Notes: generated by a model from the sequence alone, not told the origin. DNA of 64,000 nucleotides from Caldilineaceae bacterium SB0664_bin_27 (GCA_009838625.1 VXRG01000067.1:1-64000), one strand, 5' to 3'; shown: positions 53,801-63,201, counted from the first letter of the stretch. Translations and numbers: made by a program.

Positions 53801-54754
53801 CGCGGCCGCGTCGGCCGCGGGGCGGTAAGGGGCTACTGCTACCTCTTCCACGATCGCAACAGTACACTGACTTTCGACGCCCGACGCCGGCTGGAAGCCC
53901 TGCTTGAAAGCAGTGACGAGTTGGGCGCAGGATTTCGCATCGCCATGCGGGACCTGGAGATCCGTGGGGCAGGCGAGCTTCTGGGCGCAAGGCAACACGG
54001 CCAAATTGCAACTGTTGGCTTTGACCTCTATACCCGCTTGCTGGCCCAATCGGTCAATGACCTCCGCGACAAAAGGGACCGGTTAGCCAAGGCCCAAGGG
54101 GTGAACGGAGACACCCACCATCCTGCGGACAGCGCAAACGGAGCTCTGGCGCCGCATCCGCCGTCACAGCAGCCTGAAAGTGCGCCTTTCCAGATCGAGT
54201 TGGACGACCCGCTTGCCCCTCCGGTCACTCTCGACCTGCCCCTGCGCGCCGAAATTCCAGCGACCTATGTTGAAGACGAGGGTTTGCGCCTTCAGCTCTA
54301 TCGCCGAATAGCTGGTCTGAACTCACAACATGATCTGGAAGAAATGAAGAAGGAGATCGAGGACCGCTTCGGCAAGGACCCGGAAACGAACTCAATACCA
54401 CTGGAATTGCGCAACCTGTTTTACCAGATTCAAGTGAAGATGGAGGCCCTGAAAGCCGGCATCCTGAACATCGGCCGCAGACGCGATCAGATTGCCATTA
54501 GGCTTCCGCAAGGATTTCCATTGCGCGCAATCGGCGAATCAGGCGTGGCAAAAGGGGACTTGGACGACGGAACCAAGCGGAAGTTGCAGTACTTCCTTAG
54601 AATGGCTTTGGGCAGCACTACCGACGAAGGTGAGTTTGTACCAAACAACGCAATCCATGTTGGGCGCGAGGCCGTCTACATTCCTATCGACGAAGATGGC
54701 CGCTGGCGAACATTCCTGGTCGACTCTCTGAAAGCCCTGGAGGCGGGACAATAG
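50855..54754 (+). CDS. mfd: Transcription-repair coupling factor
   Basis: Mfd removes RNA polymerase stalled at DNA lesions and recruits UvrA. The 1299-residue protein has the UvrB-like N-terminal modules (about 1-500), the polymerase-binding CarD-like domain (about 550-620, [18 protein letters not shown]), the helicase/translocase core with Walker [10 protein letters not shown] (Lys717) and the IDEEQRFG box, motif VI and the TRG segment, and the C-terminal autoinhibitory domain. Between translocase and C-terminal domain an extra Pro/Ser-rich linker (about 1080-1120) is present. AGGAG precedes the ATG. The long antisense frames across it are not genes. Confidence 0.96.
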   Translation: MNLSGLLPLLRNLPNFQALLNEHTSAPQKLYSAARAYFVAAAAAERKGPVLVVTGTAEQAQKWVEQLELYLPASDGLPPVSLYAEADALPFERIPWTGSTRQLRLTALAALQNKSAEQAVVVSSAPALMQKTLPARTFRKALRPLRVGSFVQLDELTGRWVQNGYEPMQVVEEPGSFARRGGIVDIWPPNMPHPVRIDLFGDEVETLRSFDPTTQRSERHLQRVLIGPGSEALGSVLAGGADTALIKEEASAAAVVLDSKNGSALVQAAPGVVPAEVGKLAADAGRVAGIDGLRAELLAEPNLVLAIREEIAQELEHLAAGRTFRGIEWYLPYFYSRPASLLDHLPDRGLLVIDDGEEIAASLKETGEAAARTHQELLRGHEIPSGFDSSFFSPEELLEQITARRQLVLGASGLPGDHGKDESSAVARQFVPCPHFAGQTKRILQEMRKVASSTDRVVLISRQTSRLQEELREAQLPSNLISDLESPPRSGISLLQGVLSEGFVMNASPAPEGDDNGRLHLPLRLYTDSELFGWTRQSHQHRRRSQSTVAPELFFADVNPNDYVVHMEHGIGIYEGLTRLEMGGVEREYLQVNYARGDRLYVPVHQADRLSRYVGAGDSGIPPSVTRLGTSDWQSVKARAKKAVEDIAEDLLKLYAEREVIPGYAFSPDGPWQEEMESAFPFRETADQIDAILDVKRDMETDRPMDRIIIGDVGYGKTEVAIRAAFKAVMDGRQAAVLVPTTVLAQQHYRVFSERLKRFPILVEMLSRFRTQSQQEKVLQKMRDGTVDIVIGTHRLLSEDVHFKSLSLLIIDEEQRFGVTHKERLKQMRSQMDVLTLSATPIPRTLHMSLSGVRDMSTINTPPRERLPVRTILSEYDSTLVRQAVRRELERDGQVFFVHNRVRGLQTLATRLQREVPEAVVAVAHGQMAERELENTMMRFADGEVDVLVCTTIVENGLDIRRANTIIVNRADHFGLAQLYQLRGRVGRGAVRGYCYLFHDRNSTLTFDARRRLEALLESSDELGAGFRIAMRDLEIRGAGELLGARQHGQIATVGFDLYTRLLAQSVNDLRDKRDRLAKAQGVNGDTHHPADSANGALAPHPPSQQPESAPFQIELDDPLAPPVTLDLPLRAEIPATYVEDEGLRLQLYRRIAGLNSQHDLEEMKKEIEDRFGKDPETNSIPLELRNLFYQIQVKMEALKAGILNIGRRRDQIAIRLPQGFPLRAIGESGVAKGDLDDGTKRKLQYFLRMALGSTTDEGEFVPNNAIHVGREAVYIPIDEDGRWRTFLVDSLKALEAGQ

Positions 54755-54832
54755 AATGTCGAGTGTGAGTCGAAGCGCGAGCTGTCGGTGACAAGATTCT
54801 GCCGCCGGCTCGATTGCGTTCGGGGCGGTCGA

Positions 54833-55939
54833 TCAGTGAGCAGCCAGTTTCCCAACGAGCCGCACATATTGTGCATAGTCAATCTCTATGCGCCGACCAA
54901 TGTACTCTTTGGTTGATGGAGCTTTTTCCTGGACACAGACTAATCGGCTAGTTGTACGGAGAAGAAAAGCGTCTGACCCCGCCCCGCTCCCGTAACTGAC
55001 GACCAGGACAAGTTGACCTTCGCTGGCAATATCCAGGATAGCTGTCAGACCGACGAGGGCGGAACCGGCGTATGTGTTGCCAATCTCTTCGACGAGCAGT
55101 CCGTTCTCCCACTGTTCTCTTGCAAATCCCAAGGTGCGCATTGCCCGTACTGGGAATTTGACATTGGGCTGGTGTACGACAACATGGTCGATATCCTCCG
55201 CAGTCAGCCCCGCTTCCTGCATCATCTGGTCCGCGGCCGGCATGACATGTCCGAAGTAACCGGGATCTCCACTGAAGCGCTCGGCATGGCTGGGAAACTG
55301 CATTCCGGGCCTTCTCCAGAAATCAGTCGTATCCGAAACATAACCCAGGCTTCCCTCGATTACAGCAACCGATTCCTCTGCTGCTCCCAGCAATAAGGCG
55401 GCGCCGCCCGCGCCCGCAGTGTATTCCAGCGCATCACCTGGGCGGCTCTGCGCAATGTCCATCCCGACAGCTAGGGCATAAGGAGCCATACCGCTGCCGA
55501 CCAAACCGATCGCGGCCTGCACTGCTTCCGTACCCGCCTTGCAAGCGAACTGCCAATCTCCTGCCTGCGTGGCAGGTGTGGCGCCGATCGCCTCGGCAAC
55601 GATTGTTCCGGTCGGCTTGACCGCATAGGGGTGACTCTCGCTACCCACCCAGACGGCGCCAATCTCCTGCGGATCGATCAATGACCGCGCCAGCGCATTG
55701 CGGGCAGCCTCTATGCTCATTGTGGCCGTGTCTTCATCAAGCCCTGGCACGGCCTTTTCGCCTACGGACTTAGTGGCTCTCCTATCCTGCAAACCAATTA
55801 TTCCATCGGGCGACCTCTTGCTAAGGGCTTCAATTTCGCCTGTCCAGACCCTGCTGATCTCTGAACCAGGCAAGCGGTAGCGCGGAACGTAAGCACCGTA
55901 TCCCACTATCCCTACCTGCTGAACTGGTTGATTCAACAT
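54833..55939 (-). CDS. mvaS: Hydroxymethylglutaryl-CoA synthase, archaeal-like
   Basis: The enzyme condenses acetyl-CoA with acetoacetyl-CoA to HMG-CoA at the start of the mevalonate pathway. The 368-residue protein is a thiolase-fold synthase of the archaeal/PksG-like type: N-terminal GIVGYGAYVPRYRLP, the catalytic cysteine Cys133 in FACKAGTEA, and the DIDHVVVHQPNVKFP block with its histidine. It follows mvaA by 55 bases in the same operon, so the two are made together. Chloroflexota and some other bacteria use this pathway for isoprenoids. Later pathway genes are not in the window. Confidence 0.93.
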   Translation of the reverse strand: MLNQPVQQVGIVGYGAYVPRYRLPGSEISRVWTGEIEALSKRSPDGIIGLQDRRATKSVGEKAVPGLDEDTATMSIEAARNALARSLIDPQEIGAVWVGSESHPYAVKPTGTIVAEAIGATPATQAGDWQFACKAGTEAVQAAIGLVGSGMAPYALAVGMDIAQSRPGDALEYTAGAGGAALLLGAAEESVAVIEGSLGYVSDTTDFWRRPGMQFPSHAERFSGDPGYFGHVMPAADQMMQEAGLTAEDIDHVVVHQPNVKFPVRAMRTLGFAREQWENGLLVEEIGNTYAGSALVGLTAILDIASEGQLVLVVSYGSGAGSDAFLLRTTSRLVCVQEKAPSTKEYIGRRIEIDYAQYVRLVGKLAAH

Positions 55940-55994
55940 GAGAAGTCCTCTCGTCTCACTACCCTGTTACGCCTCATTCGGCGTATCCTGTCTT

Positions 55995-57281
55995 TCACTT
56001 TTGCAACAGCTCCCTGGCCCGTTCCAGTCGTATCTTTCCTTCCGTCACAAGTTGACGGGCAACCAGCTCGACCTCCTCGCCTTCAGCGCCGGCCGCCACC
56101 GCTACTTGACGCGCATGCAGACGCATATGGCCCTTCTGAATGCCCGTGGTCGCCAGCGCTCGCAATGCCGCAAGATTCTGCGCCAAACCTACAGCGGCGA
56201 CAATTTCGCTTAGCCTTCTCGCCCCTTGGTGCCAGGTCTCTGCGCTCACTTCTTCGTCAGACCTACGGCTGCCAGCCCCAGGCTCAGTTTCATTCTTAGC
56301 TGCCAGTCCGAGGATCTTCAGCGCTAGTCGGGCAGAAGGGTGGCTTTGCGTTGCCCCGCCCACTATCCCTACAGCCATCGGCAACTCCAGACGTCCGAAT
56401 AAGGACTCGAACTTCCCGCATGCGCGCACGTGCCAGTCCGTCAACGCCCGGTATTGACCGTCACGCGCTGCCCAGGCGTGCGCACCTGCTTCCACAGCGC
56501 GCCAGTCGTTCCCGGTGGCCAAAAGCACCGCGTCAATACCGTTAAAGATCCCTTTGTTGTGGGTCGCTGCCCTGTAGCTGTCCGCAAAGGCGAATGCATT
56601 CGCCTCAGCAATGCCGCGTACGACATCTTTGCCATCATAGGCATCGTTGTCGAACGCCGCGGCAGGGATTTCAACCTCGGCCCACGCACGTCTCCTGTCG
56701 CTCAGGTTGGAGAGAATTCGCAATCCCGCTCGGCCTCCACTCAACTGTTCAAGCAGCGGCGCGACAGCTTCAGCTGCAGTGTTGGCGGCATTTGCCCCCA
56801 TTGCGTCCCGGCAGTCGATCAACAGGTGGACGATTAGCATGGGCCCCGCGGGCGTGTCAGGTAGTTGGCGCACTTCAACGCCTTTTGGTCCGCCCCCAAG
56901 GCGGGTGAGAGAGGGACTGGTATCGGCACAGTCCAGAATCTCCTCTCTGGATGCTAGAATCATGCGCATCGCTTTGGCTGAATCAACAACATCAAGTAGC
57001 TGAATCTGGGCGATCATTACGGGGTCCGTGCTGCCCGTCGAGAATCCGCCCCCTTCACGTGCCAGGAGTGCGGCAGCGCTGACGGCGGCAACGACAGACG
57101 GCTCCTCCACAGCCATCGGTATCAGGTAGTCTCGCCCGTCAATCAGGAAGTTTGCACCAATCCCTAATGGCAACGCATAACGGCCGACGACGTTTTCGAT
57201 CATCATGTCGGCCTGCTCGGATCCTATACTCTCGGCCAGCACCGCTGTTTCTTCGCTTGTCAGAGCCGCCCACTTGGACAA
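55995..57281 (-). CDS. mvaA: Hydroxymethylglutaryl-CoA reductase, class II
   Basis: This reductase converts HMG-CoA to mevalonate. The 428-residue protein lacks the membrane domain of class I enzymes and matches the bacterial class II form: the MAVEEPSVVAAVS block with its catalytic Glu, the DCRDAMGANAANTAAEAV block with catalytic Asp, and a C-terminal segment with HMRLHARQVA containing the His region. It is the first gene of a mvaA-mvaS operon, so the direction is biosynthetic rather than the degradative role of Pseudomonas mevalonii. A candidate promoter lies at 57416-57444. Confidence 0.94.
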   Translation of the reverse strand: MSKWAALTSEETAVLAESIGSEQADMMIENVVGRYALPLGIGANFLIDGRDYLIPMAVEEPSVVAAVSAAALLAREGGGFSTGSTDPVMIAQIQLLDVVDSAKAMRMILASREEILDCADTSPSLTRLGGGPKGVEVRQLPDTPAGPMLIVHLLIDCRDAMGANAANTAAEAVAPLLEQLSGGRAGLRILSNLSDRRRAWAEVEIPAAAFDNDAYDGKDVVRGIAEANAFAFADSYRAATHNKGIFNGIDAVLLATGNDWRAVEAGAHAWAARDGQYRALTDWHVRACGKFESLFGRLELPMAVGIVGGATQSHPSARLALKILGLAAKNETEPGAGSRRSDEEVSAETWHQGARRLSEIVAAVGLAQNLAALRALATTGIQKGHMRLHARQVAVAAGAEGEEVELVARQLVTEGKIRLERARELLQK

Positions 57282-57415
57282 GAGTGCAACTCGGTCGTGC
57301 TGGCTAAGGTTGTAATACCCTTCGAGCCTGGATGAACGTCCGTCCGCCCTGGAAGCGATGGCGGGCCTCCTGAATGAGTAAAATCGAATCTGGCAAAGCG
57401 CACCACTCTAGCGCA

Positions 57416-57444
57416 TGAATAGACTAACGCTTCTTCGCGGTCAA
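57416..57444 (-). promoter_or_regulatory. Candidate mvaA promoter
   Basis: On the minus strand TTGACC and TATTCA are 17 bases apart, ending about 135 bases before the mvaA start. The -35 box is strong and the -10 weak. Confidence 0.35.
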
Positions 57445-57533
57445 CTAGCCTACACCTGCTGTCATGACCTTAACAGGCGTGGACTATCAATCTCTATCAG
57501 ATGGATGCCGGGAAGCTTCTGACAGCTTTTTTT

Positions 57534-58952
57534 TTAATCAAATGCCAGCAATGTCCTAGCGAGAGGTCCTTCGAACAGCTGGGGTGCGATAGCCATACCT
57601 GTGACCAGAAGTATCGCCATCAGGGAGAAGACAATGCCTAACGGCCGTTCGCGTGGCAGTTGTGGATAGGTGAGAGGACCGAAAAAGATGCCGACCATCC
57701 GCACGAAACCGAATATAACGCTGCCGCTGGCGATCAGCACGATTGCGGCAAAGCGCCAATCGCCTTCTGCAAGCGCCTGAATCGCCGACCAATGTCCCGA
57801 AAACCCCGCTGTCAGCGGGAAACCGGCCAGTCCCAGGCTTCCTAAGAGAAACGCGGCAGTGCTCCAAGGCATCCGAGCGCCCACCCCATGAAGGCTTTCC
57901 GCGTCCAAACTTCCCGTCGCCTGCCGGATCTGCGACAGTCCTGCGGATGCGCTCATTGTGCTCAATATACGTAGCGCAAAAAGAGAGACTACCATCGGCA
58001 GGCTGCCCTCATCAGATCCGGCAAGAAGCAGTAGAATCAGACCCCAGTCATGAAGCATGGCATAACCTAACAGCCGGCCCGGGTGGCTGGCTGCCGCCGC
58101 GGCCACACCGCCCCATACCAAAGTAACTGTAGCAGTTGAGGTCAACCACACGTTCAGTGCAGTGCTGGACATGAGTAATGGAAAACTCGTCGTTGCGAGA
58201 AAGTATAGATAGAGAACCAGCGTCTGATACAGAAGAATTGTAAGCGCCATCGCAATCGGTGGGGAGGACTCCCCCAGCTGTGGCTGGGCACTGTGCAGCG
58301 GAACAGGAGCCAGTAGAATGAGGAGGCCTGCCCCCAGAAGCTGCGCACCCCCAGCTGCAAGGAGAATGTCTTGAGGATTGAGAGGCAACTGCTCCATATG
58401 CCACGCCGCAAGCAACACAAATGGAGTCGCCAGAATCGGAGGCAGCATAGCGCGCAAGGAAGTCAACGCCTCACCGCCAATGCCCACTTGGAGTGGGAAA
58501 ACGCTGAGCGCCATCAGAATTGCCAGGGAAGTCGGCGCCAGAAACACCGGAGAAATCGGTGCGTCCACCATCAGGGCGAGTCCAATGTAACCTGCCCCTA
58601 CAAGCAACATCGAAGGAGGGAAGACTCTCCCCTGACTTGCGGCGGCCGTAAGCAGCATGCCCGATCCCAACAAGAGGAGGACTATAACAACTATCGGTTC
58701 ATTGGTCTGTGTAAACTGGAGGCGGAACCCGAATTCCCAAATCCCTGCCCGCAAGTCAAGGACCACAGGAATGAACGGAATGGACAGCAATGGGGAATCT
58801 ATCGGTAATCGCCATAGAACTACGCCGGCTAAACTCAACATCGCGCCGTTCGCGAGTGAGACTGTCCGTTCCCAACGGCGTAGCACATAGCTGAATAGGG
58901 TTGCCAGCAGGAGAAGGCTGAACAGAAACGATGGCAGGGCAAGCTGAATCAT
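57534..58952 (-). CDS. NuoN/antiporter-like membrane protein without lysine
   Basis: The 472-residue protein has about 12-14 membrane helices and the overall plan of the proton-pumping subunits NuoL/M/N and Mrp antiporters, including GFPLTAGFSGHWSAI in place of the usual GxPxTxGFxxK block. It contains no lysine at all; the conserved lysines of TM7, TM8 and TM12 that carry protons are replaced (for example Lys by His in GFSGH and by Leu in the LLAPVPLHS block). It is the last gene of a three-gene membrane operon with no hydrophilic complex I subunit. A scaffold or sensory role, rather than ion pumping, is inferred. Confidence 0.75.
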   Translation of the reverse strand: MIQLALPSFLFSLLLLATLFSYVLRRWERTVSLANGAMLSLAGVVLWRLPIDSPLLSIPFIPVVLDLRAGIWEFGFRLQFTQTNEPIVVIVLLLLGSGMLLTAAASQGRVFPPSMLLVGAGYIGLALMVDAPISPVFLAPTSLAILMALSVFPLQVGIGGEALTSLRAMLPPILATPFVLLAAWHMEQLPLNPQDILLAAGGAQLLGAGLLILLAPVPLHSAQPQLGESSPPIAMALTILLYQTLVLYLYFLATTSFPLLMSSTALNVWLTSTATVTLVWGGVAAAAASHPGRLLGYAMLHDWGLILLLLAGSDEGSLPMVVSLFALRILSTMSASAGLSQIRQATGSLDAESLHGVGARMPWSTAAFLLGSLGLAGFPLTAGFSGHWSAIQALAEGDWRFAAIVLIASGSVIFGFVRMVGIFFGPLTYPQLPRERPLGIVFSLMAILLVTGMAIAPQLFEGPLARTLLAFD

Positions 58953-59096
58953 GAAACGCGGTCGGTCAATTGACTGTTCTCTCTCCTGGACAAATCCAGG
59001 ATTTTTTCGCGGTCAACAAATGGAATAGGGCGGAACTCGCGCAACTTCCGCAGGTCAGATGCACATTCACTCTGTCCTTTTTCAAAGAGCCACTCC

Positions 59097-59840
59097 CTAA
59101 CTGTTTCCAGCACCTGTTTTTGGCCTTCTACTGAGAAGGCTATACATCCAGTAACCGACGCTATAGCCCAGAACTCTGGCTCCGGAGGTGATGCTGTGCC
59201 GACGATACAAGCCCGGCGCCAATTCCGGATCGGTTGAAGGAACCTCGATCAGGGTGAGCGCATCGTCCTCGGCCAGTAGGAGGAAGCTGCAGGCCAAAGC
59301 AACCAGGATCTGCAATATCCCCAGCAATACAATTACGGCCGGCAAGGGAAACAGTATTGACAAAAGTGCCTGTACGGGAATCAGCCAAAGAAGAAGGCCA
59401 ACGCCACCAAAAAGTGCTGACTCCGTTACGCCGAGCGTTATCAGTGCCACGGCGGCAAACCAAATGAATAGAACTTTGGTAGCGTCTTCAAGAAGGGGTA
59501 ATTCTATGCCTTCGCTCGCCGCCCAGACCAGCAGAGCAGCGATTCCGAGGACAAGGAGACGAAAAAGCCTTGAACTGAATTCGCCGGTGTTGCGGACCTG
59601 CACGTGGCTCGTCTGCAAAATCGAAAGTAGAAGAATCAGACAGGCCAGGACTTGTACGCCCAAATGAACCGCAGGCCAGGGCGCTGGCAGTCCGTAGACG
59701 GTTCCGACTAGTGCGCTCGTTCCCAGTTGAACGATCAAGATTCCAGGCAGTGCAACCCGCCAGTCCCACAATACGACAGGTATGCACGCGGCCAGACCCA
59801 GAACTACGTGAAATGGTACTGAAGCCCAAAAAGCAGCCAT
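59097..59840 (-). CDS. Polytopic membrane protein of the antiporter-like cluster
   Basis: The 247-residue protein has about six membrane helices and a soluble tail. I do not recognise the family; its position between two NuoL/M/N-like genes recalls HyfE-type small membrane subunits of hydrogenase-4 complexes, but no sequence signature supports this. It contains only two lysines. The gene starts 195 bases after its upstream neighbour and 145 bases before the next, on the same strand, so co-transcription is likely. Confidence 0.7.
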   Translation of the reverse strand: MAAFWASVPFHVVLGLAACIPVVLWDWRVALPGILIVQLGTSALVGTVYGLPAPWPAVHLGVQVLACLILLLSILQTSHVQVRNTGEFSSRLFRLLVLGIAALLVWAASEGIELPLLEDATKVLFIWFAAVALITLGVTESALFGGVGLLLWLIPVQALLSILFPLPAVIVLLGILQILVALACSFLLLAEDDALTLIEVPSTDPELAPGLYRRHSITSGARVLGYSVGYWMYSLLSRRPKTGAGNS

Positions 59841-60035
59841 CCGCTTATCTCGTTCTATTCGAACTCACGGCTATTGCTATTTCCGGAAACCGTCAAGTGT
59901 CCAACGCCTTTTGACCCCCCAGACCAGACTTTCGGGGTCCTTGCCCTACAATGGGAACTCTGGGGGCCTTGAAACCTGGGTCCTGAAGTGCTCCTATCCC
60001 GGTGCAAGTCAATCCCGTCATCGAGGCGGCCCCGT

Positions 60036-61862
60036 CTATGTGCTGAACAACAGATAGCCAATGATACCAAAGACGACAACCCACCCCATATGGCCCGTCC
60101 CTTCAACAATCTCCAGTCCAACATCCCAAACGGCGCCCATCCTGCCAGTACCCCACCTGGTCAGACCCGAAATCCAGTCCAGGGTTGCCAGTCGAGCGAC
60201 TCGGCTCGACCATGCTCGAAGGGTCGGCAATGTACCGGACCTGGTTCCATGTGTGCTCAAATATTCTCTGACCTGAGTGCGGGCGATTGCCAGGCCGATA
60301 CCCAACGTGAGCGGGCCTGCCAAAGTCAACCAGACCTGCCAACTCGCAACCGCGCTGGGAGGGTTCCCTGCGCCGCGCGGAATGGCATCCGGAAGGTTGG
60401 CAAGATTGGTCATCATCTCTGGAAACAGGCCGGCGGTTGCCAGCGGAATGGCAAGAACTGCGACATATACAAGCAGTCTGCCGATTATCCACGCATTCGG
60501 CCTCAGTTCCCACACTGATCCGTCGGGCTCACCGTCCCAACTGCGCAACAGAGAGGAAACGTATATCATCTGTGTAACAATGTATGCTACAAAGAGGGGC
60601 CACATCAGGGCCCCTAGTTTCCCGCACAGTGCGCTGTCGTCGGTGCAGCCGCCTGCAACCAGCAATTGTGCAACCACAGATTGCGTTAGAAACCCTGGAG
60701 TAAATGGTACACCCACGAGGGCCAGTACCCCTACGCTAATGGGAATCTGCCAGTGCCACGCCCGCCAGATCCGCTCACCAATCAACCAGAGGCCCCCGCC
60801 TAGTGCGAAAGTCGTCGTGGGCCACAAAACTGCTGCCGGCCCACGGATTTCAGACAATATGCTCGTCAGGCCCGCAATACCTACCGCGGTGACCAGTACG
60901 AAGGTCGTGTGTTCTTGCCTGGTCGTGGTCGTGAATGTTGCGATAGCCGAGCCAAGAAGACCCAACAGTGCGAGCGCCGCGATTTCAGGGCGTGCAAGAA
61001 GCTCTTCTCCTGCCAGGCCGCTCGACCAGCCCAGCAGCCACAGTCCGCAGAGCGCCGGCGGCATCTGGTCGATGAGGCGGTCCGGCATGTACAGCCGTTC
61101 ACCTCGTTGCGGCAACAGCCACAAGTGAAGAGGATAGACGCCGGCCCGGATTACGCCGGCAATCAGCATGAGTATAACCGTCTCTTGGGGCAGACGGCCC
61201 CCTGCCAGGAGTTCGGCAGGCCCTCCTTGGCCGGCCGGAAGCAGACCTATCAACAGCAACAGCGCTCCCATCATGCTCAGACCCTGAAACTGGCGGGTAG
61301 GCGATGGCCCGGGGCCTTCCGGCACTACTGCGCTGCGGGCAATCACAAACAGGTCCATGACAACCCACATCAATGTTACGGTTAAGAGGTTTCCACTGCT
61401 GACAAAGAAAAGGGCACTGGAAATCGCATTCAATGAAAGGGCAAGTGTCAACGCCCTTCCGTGCCAGTTCTCGACAGAACTCTGTTCCGCCCGCTGACCG
61501 GAAACACCGCTGAAGAGCAGCCCGCCTCCGCCGAGTAGAAGCACAAGACAGGAGACGTACCAGTTCCATCCGTTGCTCACCCACAATAGATCGGCGCCGG
61601 GTGAGAAGAATGGCTGCCATGGAATACTGAGTGCTGGGGCAGTAGGTTGAACGCGCAGCGCAACTGTCATCGCCGCAGCCAGTCCCCAAAAGAGGAGGGC
61701 AATCGCGCTCAGGATTCCGGTTGCACTCCCAAGAGCGTGCCATCTTGCGCCCGGACGCACAAAACGGCCCATTATCCACAGAACGATGCTGCCCAAAGTC
61801 AGGACAAGTGGAGGACCGACGGGGACTATCAGTGCTGTCCAAGAGAAGGTGAAGCCGTTCAT
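60036..61862 (-). CDS. NuoL/M-like antiporter-like membrane protein, lysine-depleted
   Basis: The 608-residue protein has 13-15 membrane helices and the NuoL/M fold plan. The proton-channel residues are missing: the TM5 Glu in the usual FWE motif is Val in LMWVVMD, the TM7 Lys is Arg in AGVIRAGVYPLHLW, the TM8 Lys is absent in PPALCGLWLL, and GVPFTPGFLTQ has Gln where GFxxK is expected. The whole protein has one lysine. I chose the ATG at 61862, which a promoter at 61871-61879 would make nearly leaderless; GTG at 61880 is the alternative. No other complex I or Mrp genes are nearby. Confidence 0.75.
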   Translation of the reverse strand: MNGFTFSWTALIVPVGPPLVLTLGSIVLWIMGRFVRPGARWHALGSATGILSAIALLFWGLAAAMTVALRVQPTAPALSIPWQPFFSPGADLLWVSNGWNWYVSCLVLLLGGGGLLFSGVSGQRAEQSSVENWHGRALTLALSLNAISSALFFVSSGNLLTVTLMWVVMDLFVIARSAVVPEGPGPSPTRQFQGLSMMGALLLLIGLLPAGQGGPAELLAGGRLPQETVILMLIAGVIRAGVYPLHLWLLPQRGERLYMPDRLIDQMPPALCGLWLLGWSSGLAGEELLARPEIAALALLGLLGSAIATFTTTTRQEHTTFVLVTAVGIAGLTSILSEIRGPAAVLWPTTTFALGGGLWLIGERIWRAWHWQIPISVGVLALVGVPFTPGFLTQSVVAQLLVAGGCTDDSALCGKLGALMWPLFVAYIVTQMIYVSSLLRSWDGEPDGSVWELRPNAWIIGRLLVYVAVLAIPLATAGLFPEMMTNLANLPDAIPRGAGNPPSAVASWQVWLTLAGPLTLGIGLAIARTQVREYLSTHGTRSGTLPTLRAWSSRVARLATLDWISGLTRWGTGRMGAVWDVGLEIVEGTGHMGWVVVFGIIGYLLFST

Positions 61863-61870
61863 ATCAGACA

Positions 61871-61879
61871 ATTCTAGCA
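61871..61879 (-). promoter_or_regulatory. Extended -10 promoter of the antiporter-like operon
   Basis: On the minus strand TGCTAGAAT ends nine bases before the ATG at 61862. The expected transcription start, about 61864, falls at the start codon, so the mRNA may be nearly leaderless. No good -35 box is seen. Confidence 0.45.
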
Positions 61880-61938
61880 CAGCAAATCACACGCTCGAAA
61901 CAGTTTGGCCCGGCCCCAATAAGCCGAATGCGGGCCGA

Positions 61939-61947
61939 TGCTATACT
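61939..61947 (+). promoter_or_regulatory. Extended -10 promoter of the dioxygenase gene
   Basis: TGCTATACT lies about 100 bases before the gene at 62047 and 60 bases from the divergent promoter on the other strand. The -35 region is weak. Confidence 0.45.
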
Positions 61948-62046
61948 GACTAACCTTGCCGCTGATTGAAATTCCGGGCCAAGAGCGTTGCCGTCCTGGC
62001 GAAAATGAATTAGAGTACCAGAAAAGGTCCTGTCTGGAGGTATCTA

Positions 62047-63027
62047 ATGCAATCCACTCTTCTTCTGCCCAAAGCAACAAGTGACATGCAAAAGGCGAAG
62101 TCCGACATACTTGAACATGGCTACTGTTTCATTGCCAATGCTCTCGATGCGGAGGTCGTGGCCGCCGCATTGGAAAGGTTGAAGGAACAGGCAGCCGCGG
62201 AACTGGATCAGGGGGCGGCCTTCGAAGACGGCGGCCCGAAACAGCAATGGGGCGCCTTTACGGACGGGAAGGGACGCCCCAAACAGAAGGCCTATACGGC
62301 CTCGGCAGGCGGCGTGAATCAGCGAGTGTGGATGCTGGTCAACAAAGGTCGGATATTCCGCCAGATACTTTTCACAGAAAGCGTGCGCGCTGTTGTCGAC
62401 CATGTGTTGGGCGAAGAATACCTGTTGTCCAGTTACTCGGCCAATATTGCCAAACCGGGCGGCGTCGCCATGAACCTGCATACCGATCAATGGTGGATGC
62501 CCCATCCTGTTGACCGTGAGCCTTCACCCCTGCCAGTTGGTTCGATTACTCGCGACCGCCCAAATCTGAAGGGAGAAGGGTCGCCTGAGATGATCGCGCC
62601 ATGTGTATGTGTTAACGTGATGTGGATGCTGAATGACTTCAGTGCGGAAAATGGGGGTACTCTCTTCGTACCTGGCAGCCACCTTCGAGGCCGCCCTCCG
62701 CGGGCAAGTGAAGGCGAAGGGGAGATTCTGGCGGCAGAGGGAGCGGCAGGTACTGCTATGGTTTTCGATGGCAGGCTTTGGCACGGAACTGGCGCGAATG
62801 TCAGTTCCGGAAATCGTTACGGCCTGCTCACCACCTTCTGCGGACCGCAGTTCCGTCCCCAGGAAAACTTCACGATAGGCTCCCGCTCCGAGATGCTTGC
62901 AGATGCAACGCCGGAGTTGCTGGCGCTTCTGGGTTTCAAGATTTGGAGCGGCTACGGACGTGTAGAGAGTCCAGTCGCCGAATTCGTCAGTCAGGACGAG
63001 AGGTCACTAGGTGAAATGCCCGCTTGA
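62047..63027 (+). CDS. Phytanoyl-CoA dioxygenase (PhyH) family protein
   Basis: This is a non-haem Fe(II)/2-oxoglutarate-dependent oxygenase of the PhyH family, which hydroxylates diverse small molecules (fatty acyls, ectoine, halogenated or natural products). The iron ligands are His145 and Asp147 in LHTDQWW and His246 in LWHGTGANVS, and an Arg for 2-oxoglutarate is expected just after. The 326-residue length is typical. GGAGG precedes the ATG at good spacing. It stands alone between the antiporter-like operon and ftsH, so the neighbourhood gives no substrate clue. Confidence 0.92.
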   Translation: MQSTLLLPKATSDMQKAKSDILEHGYCFIANALDAEVVAAALERLKEQAAAELDQGAAFEDGGPKQQWGAFTDGKGRPKQKAYTASAGGVNQRVWMLVNKGRIFRQILFTESVRAVVDHVLGEEYLLSSYSANIAKPGGVAMNLHTDQWWMPHPVDREPSPLPVGSITRDRPNLKGEGSPEMIAPCVCVNVMWMLNDFSAENGGTLFVPGSHLRGRPPRASEGEGEILAAEGAAGTAMVFDGRLWHGTGANVSSGNRYGLLTTFCGPQFRPQENFTIGSRSEMLADATPELLALLGFKIWSGYGRVESPVAEFVSQDERSLGEMPA

Positions 63028-63192
63028 CCTCAGTCTGTAACGTTACGTCGAAAACTGCAACGGTTGACTGCCCAAGACCGGGCCTGACTTCAAATTGAGA
63101 TCGCCTCTCGTACGCCTTCTTGTTTAGATAGGAATCCGGCACACAGTCGAAGCTCGTCCAATTGGCGATACTTCATGAATGAGGAGCCCCTA

Positions 63193-63201
63193 TGATATAC
63201 T
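63193..63201 (+). promoter_or_regulatory. Extended -10 promoter of ftsH
   Basis: TGATATACT lies about 37 bases before the ftsH start codon and downstream of the dioxygenase gene. The -35 box is not convincing. Confidence 0.4.

Noticed and set aside
53246-54049. Long antisense frame across mfd.
   Set aside because: No domain similarity and no ribosome site; the mfd frame is unambiguous.
57510-57540. AAGCT/AGCTT hairpin followed by a run of T on the plus strand, resembling a terminator.
   Set aside because: No plus-strand gene ends near it; both flanking genes are on the minus strand, for which the T run is on the wrong side. The stem is only five bases.
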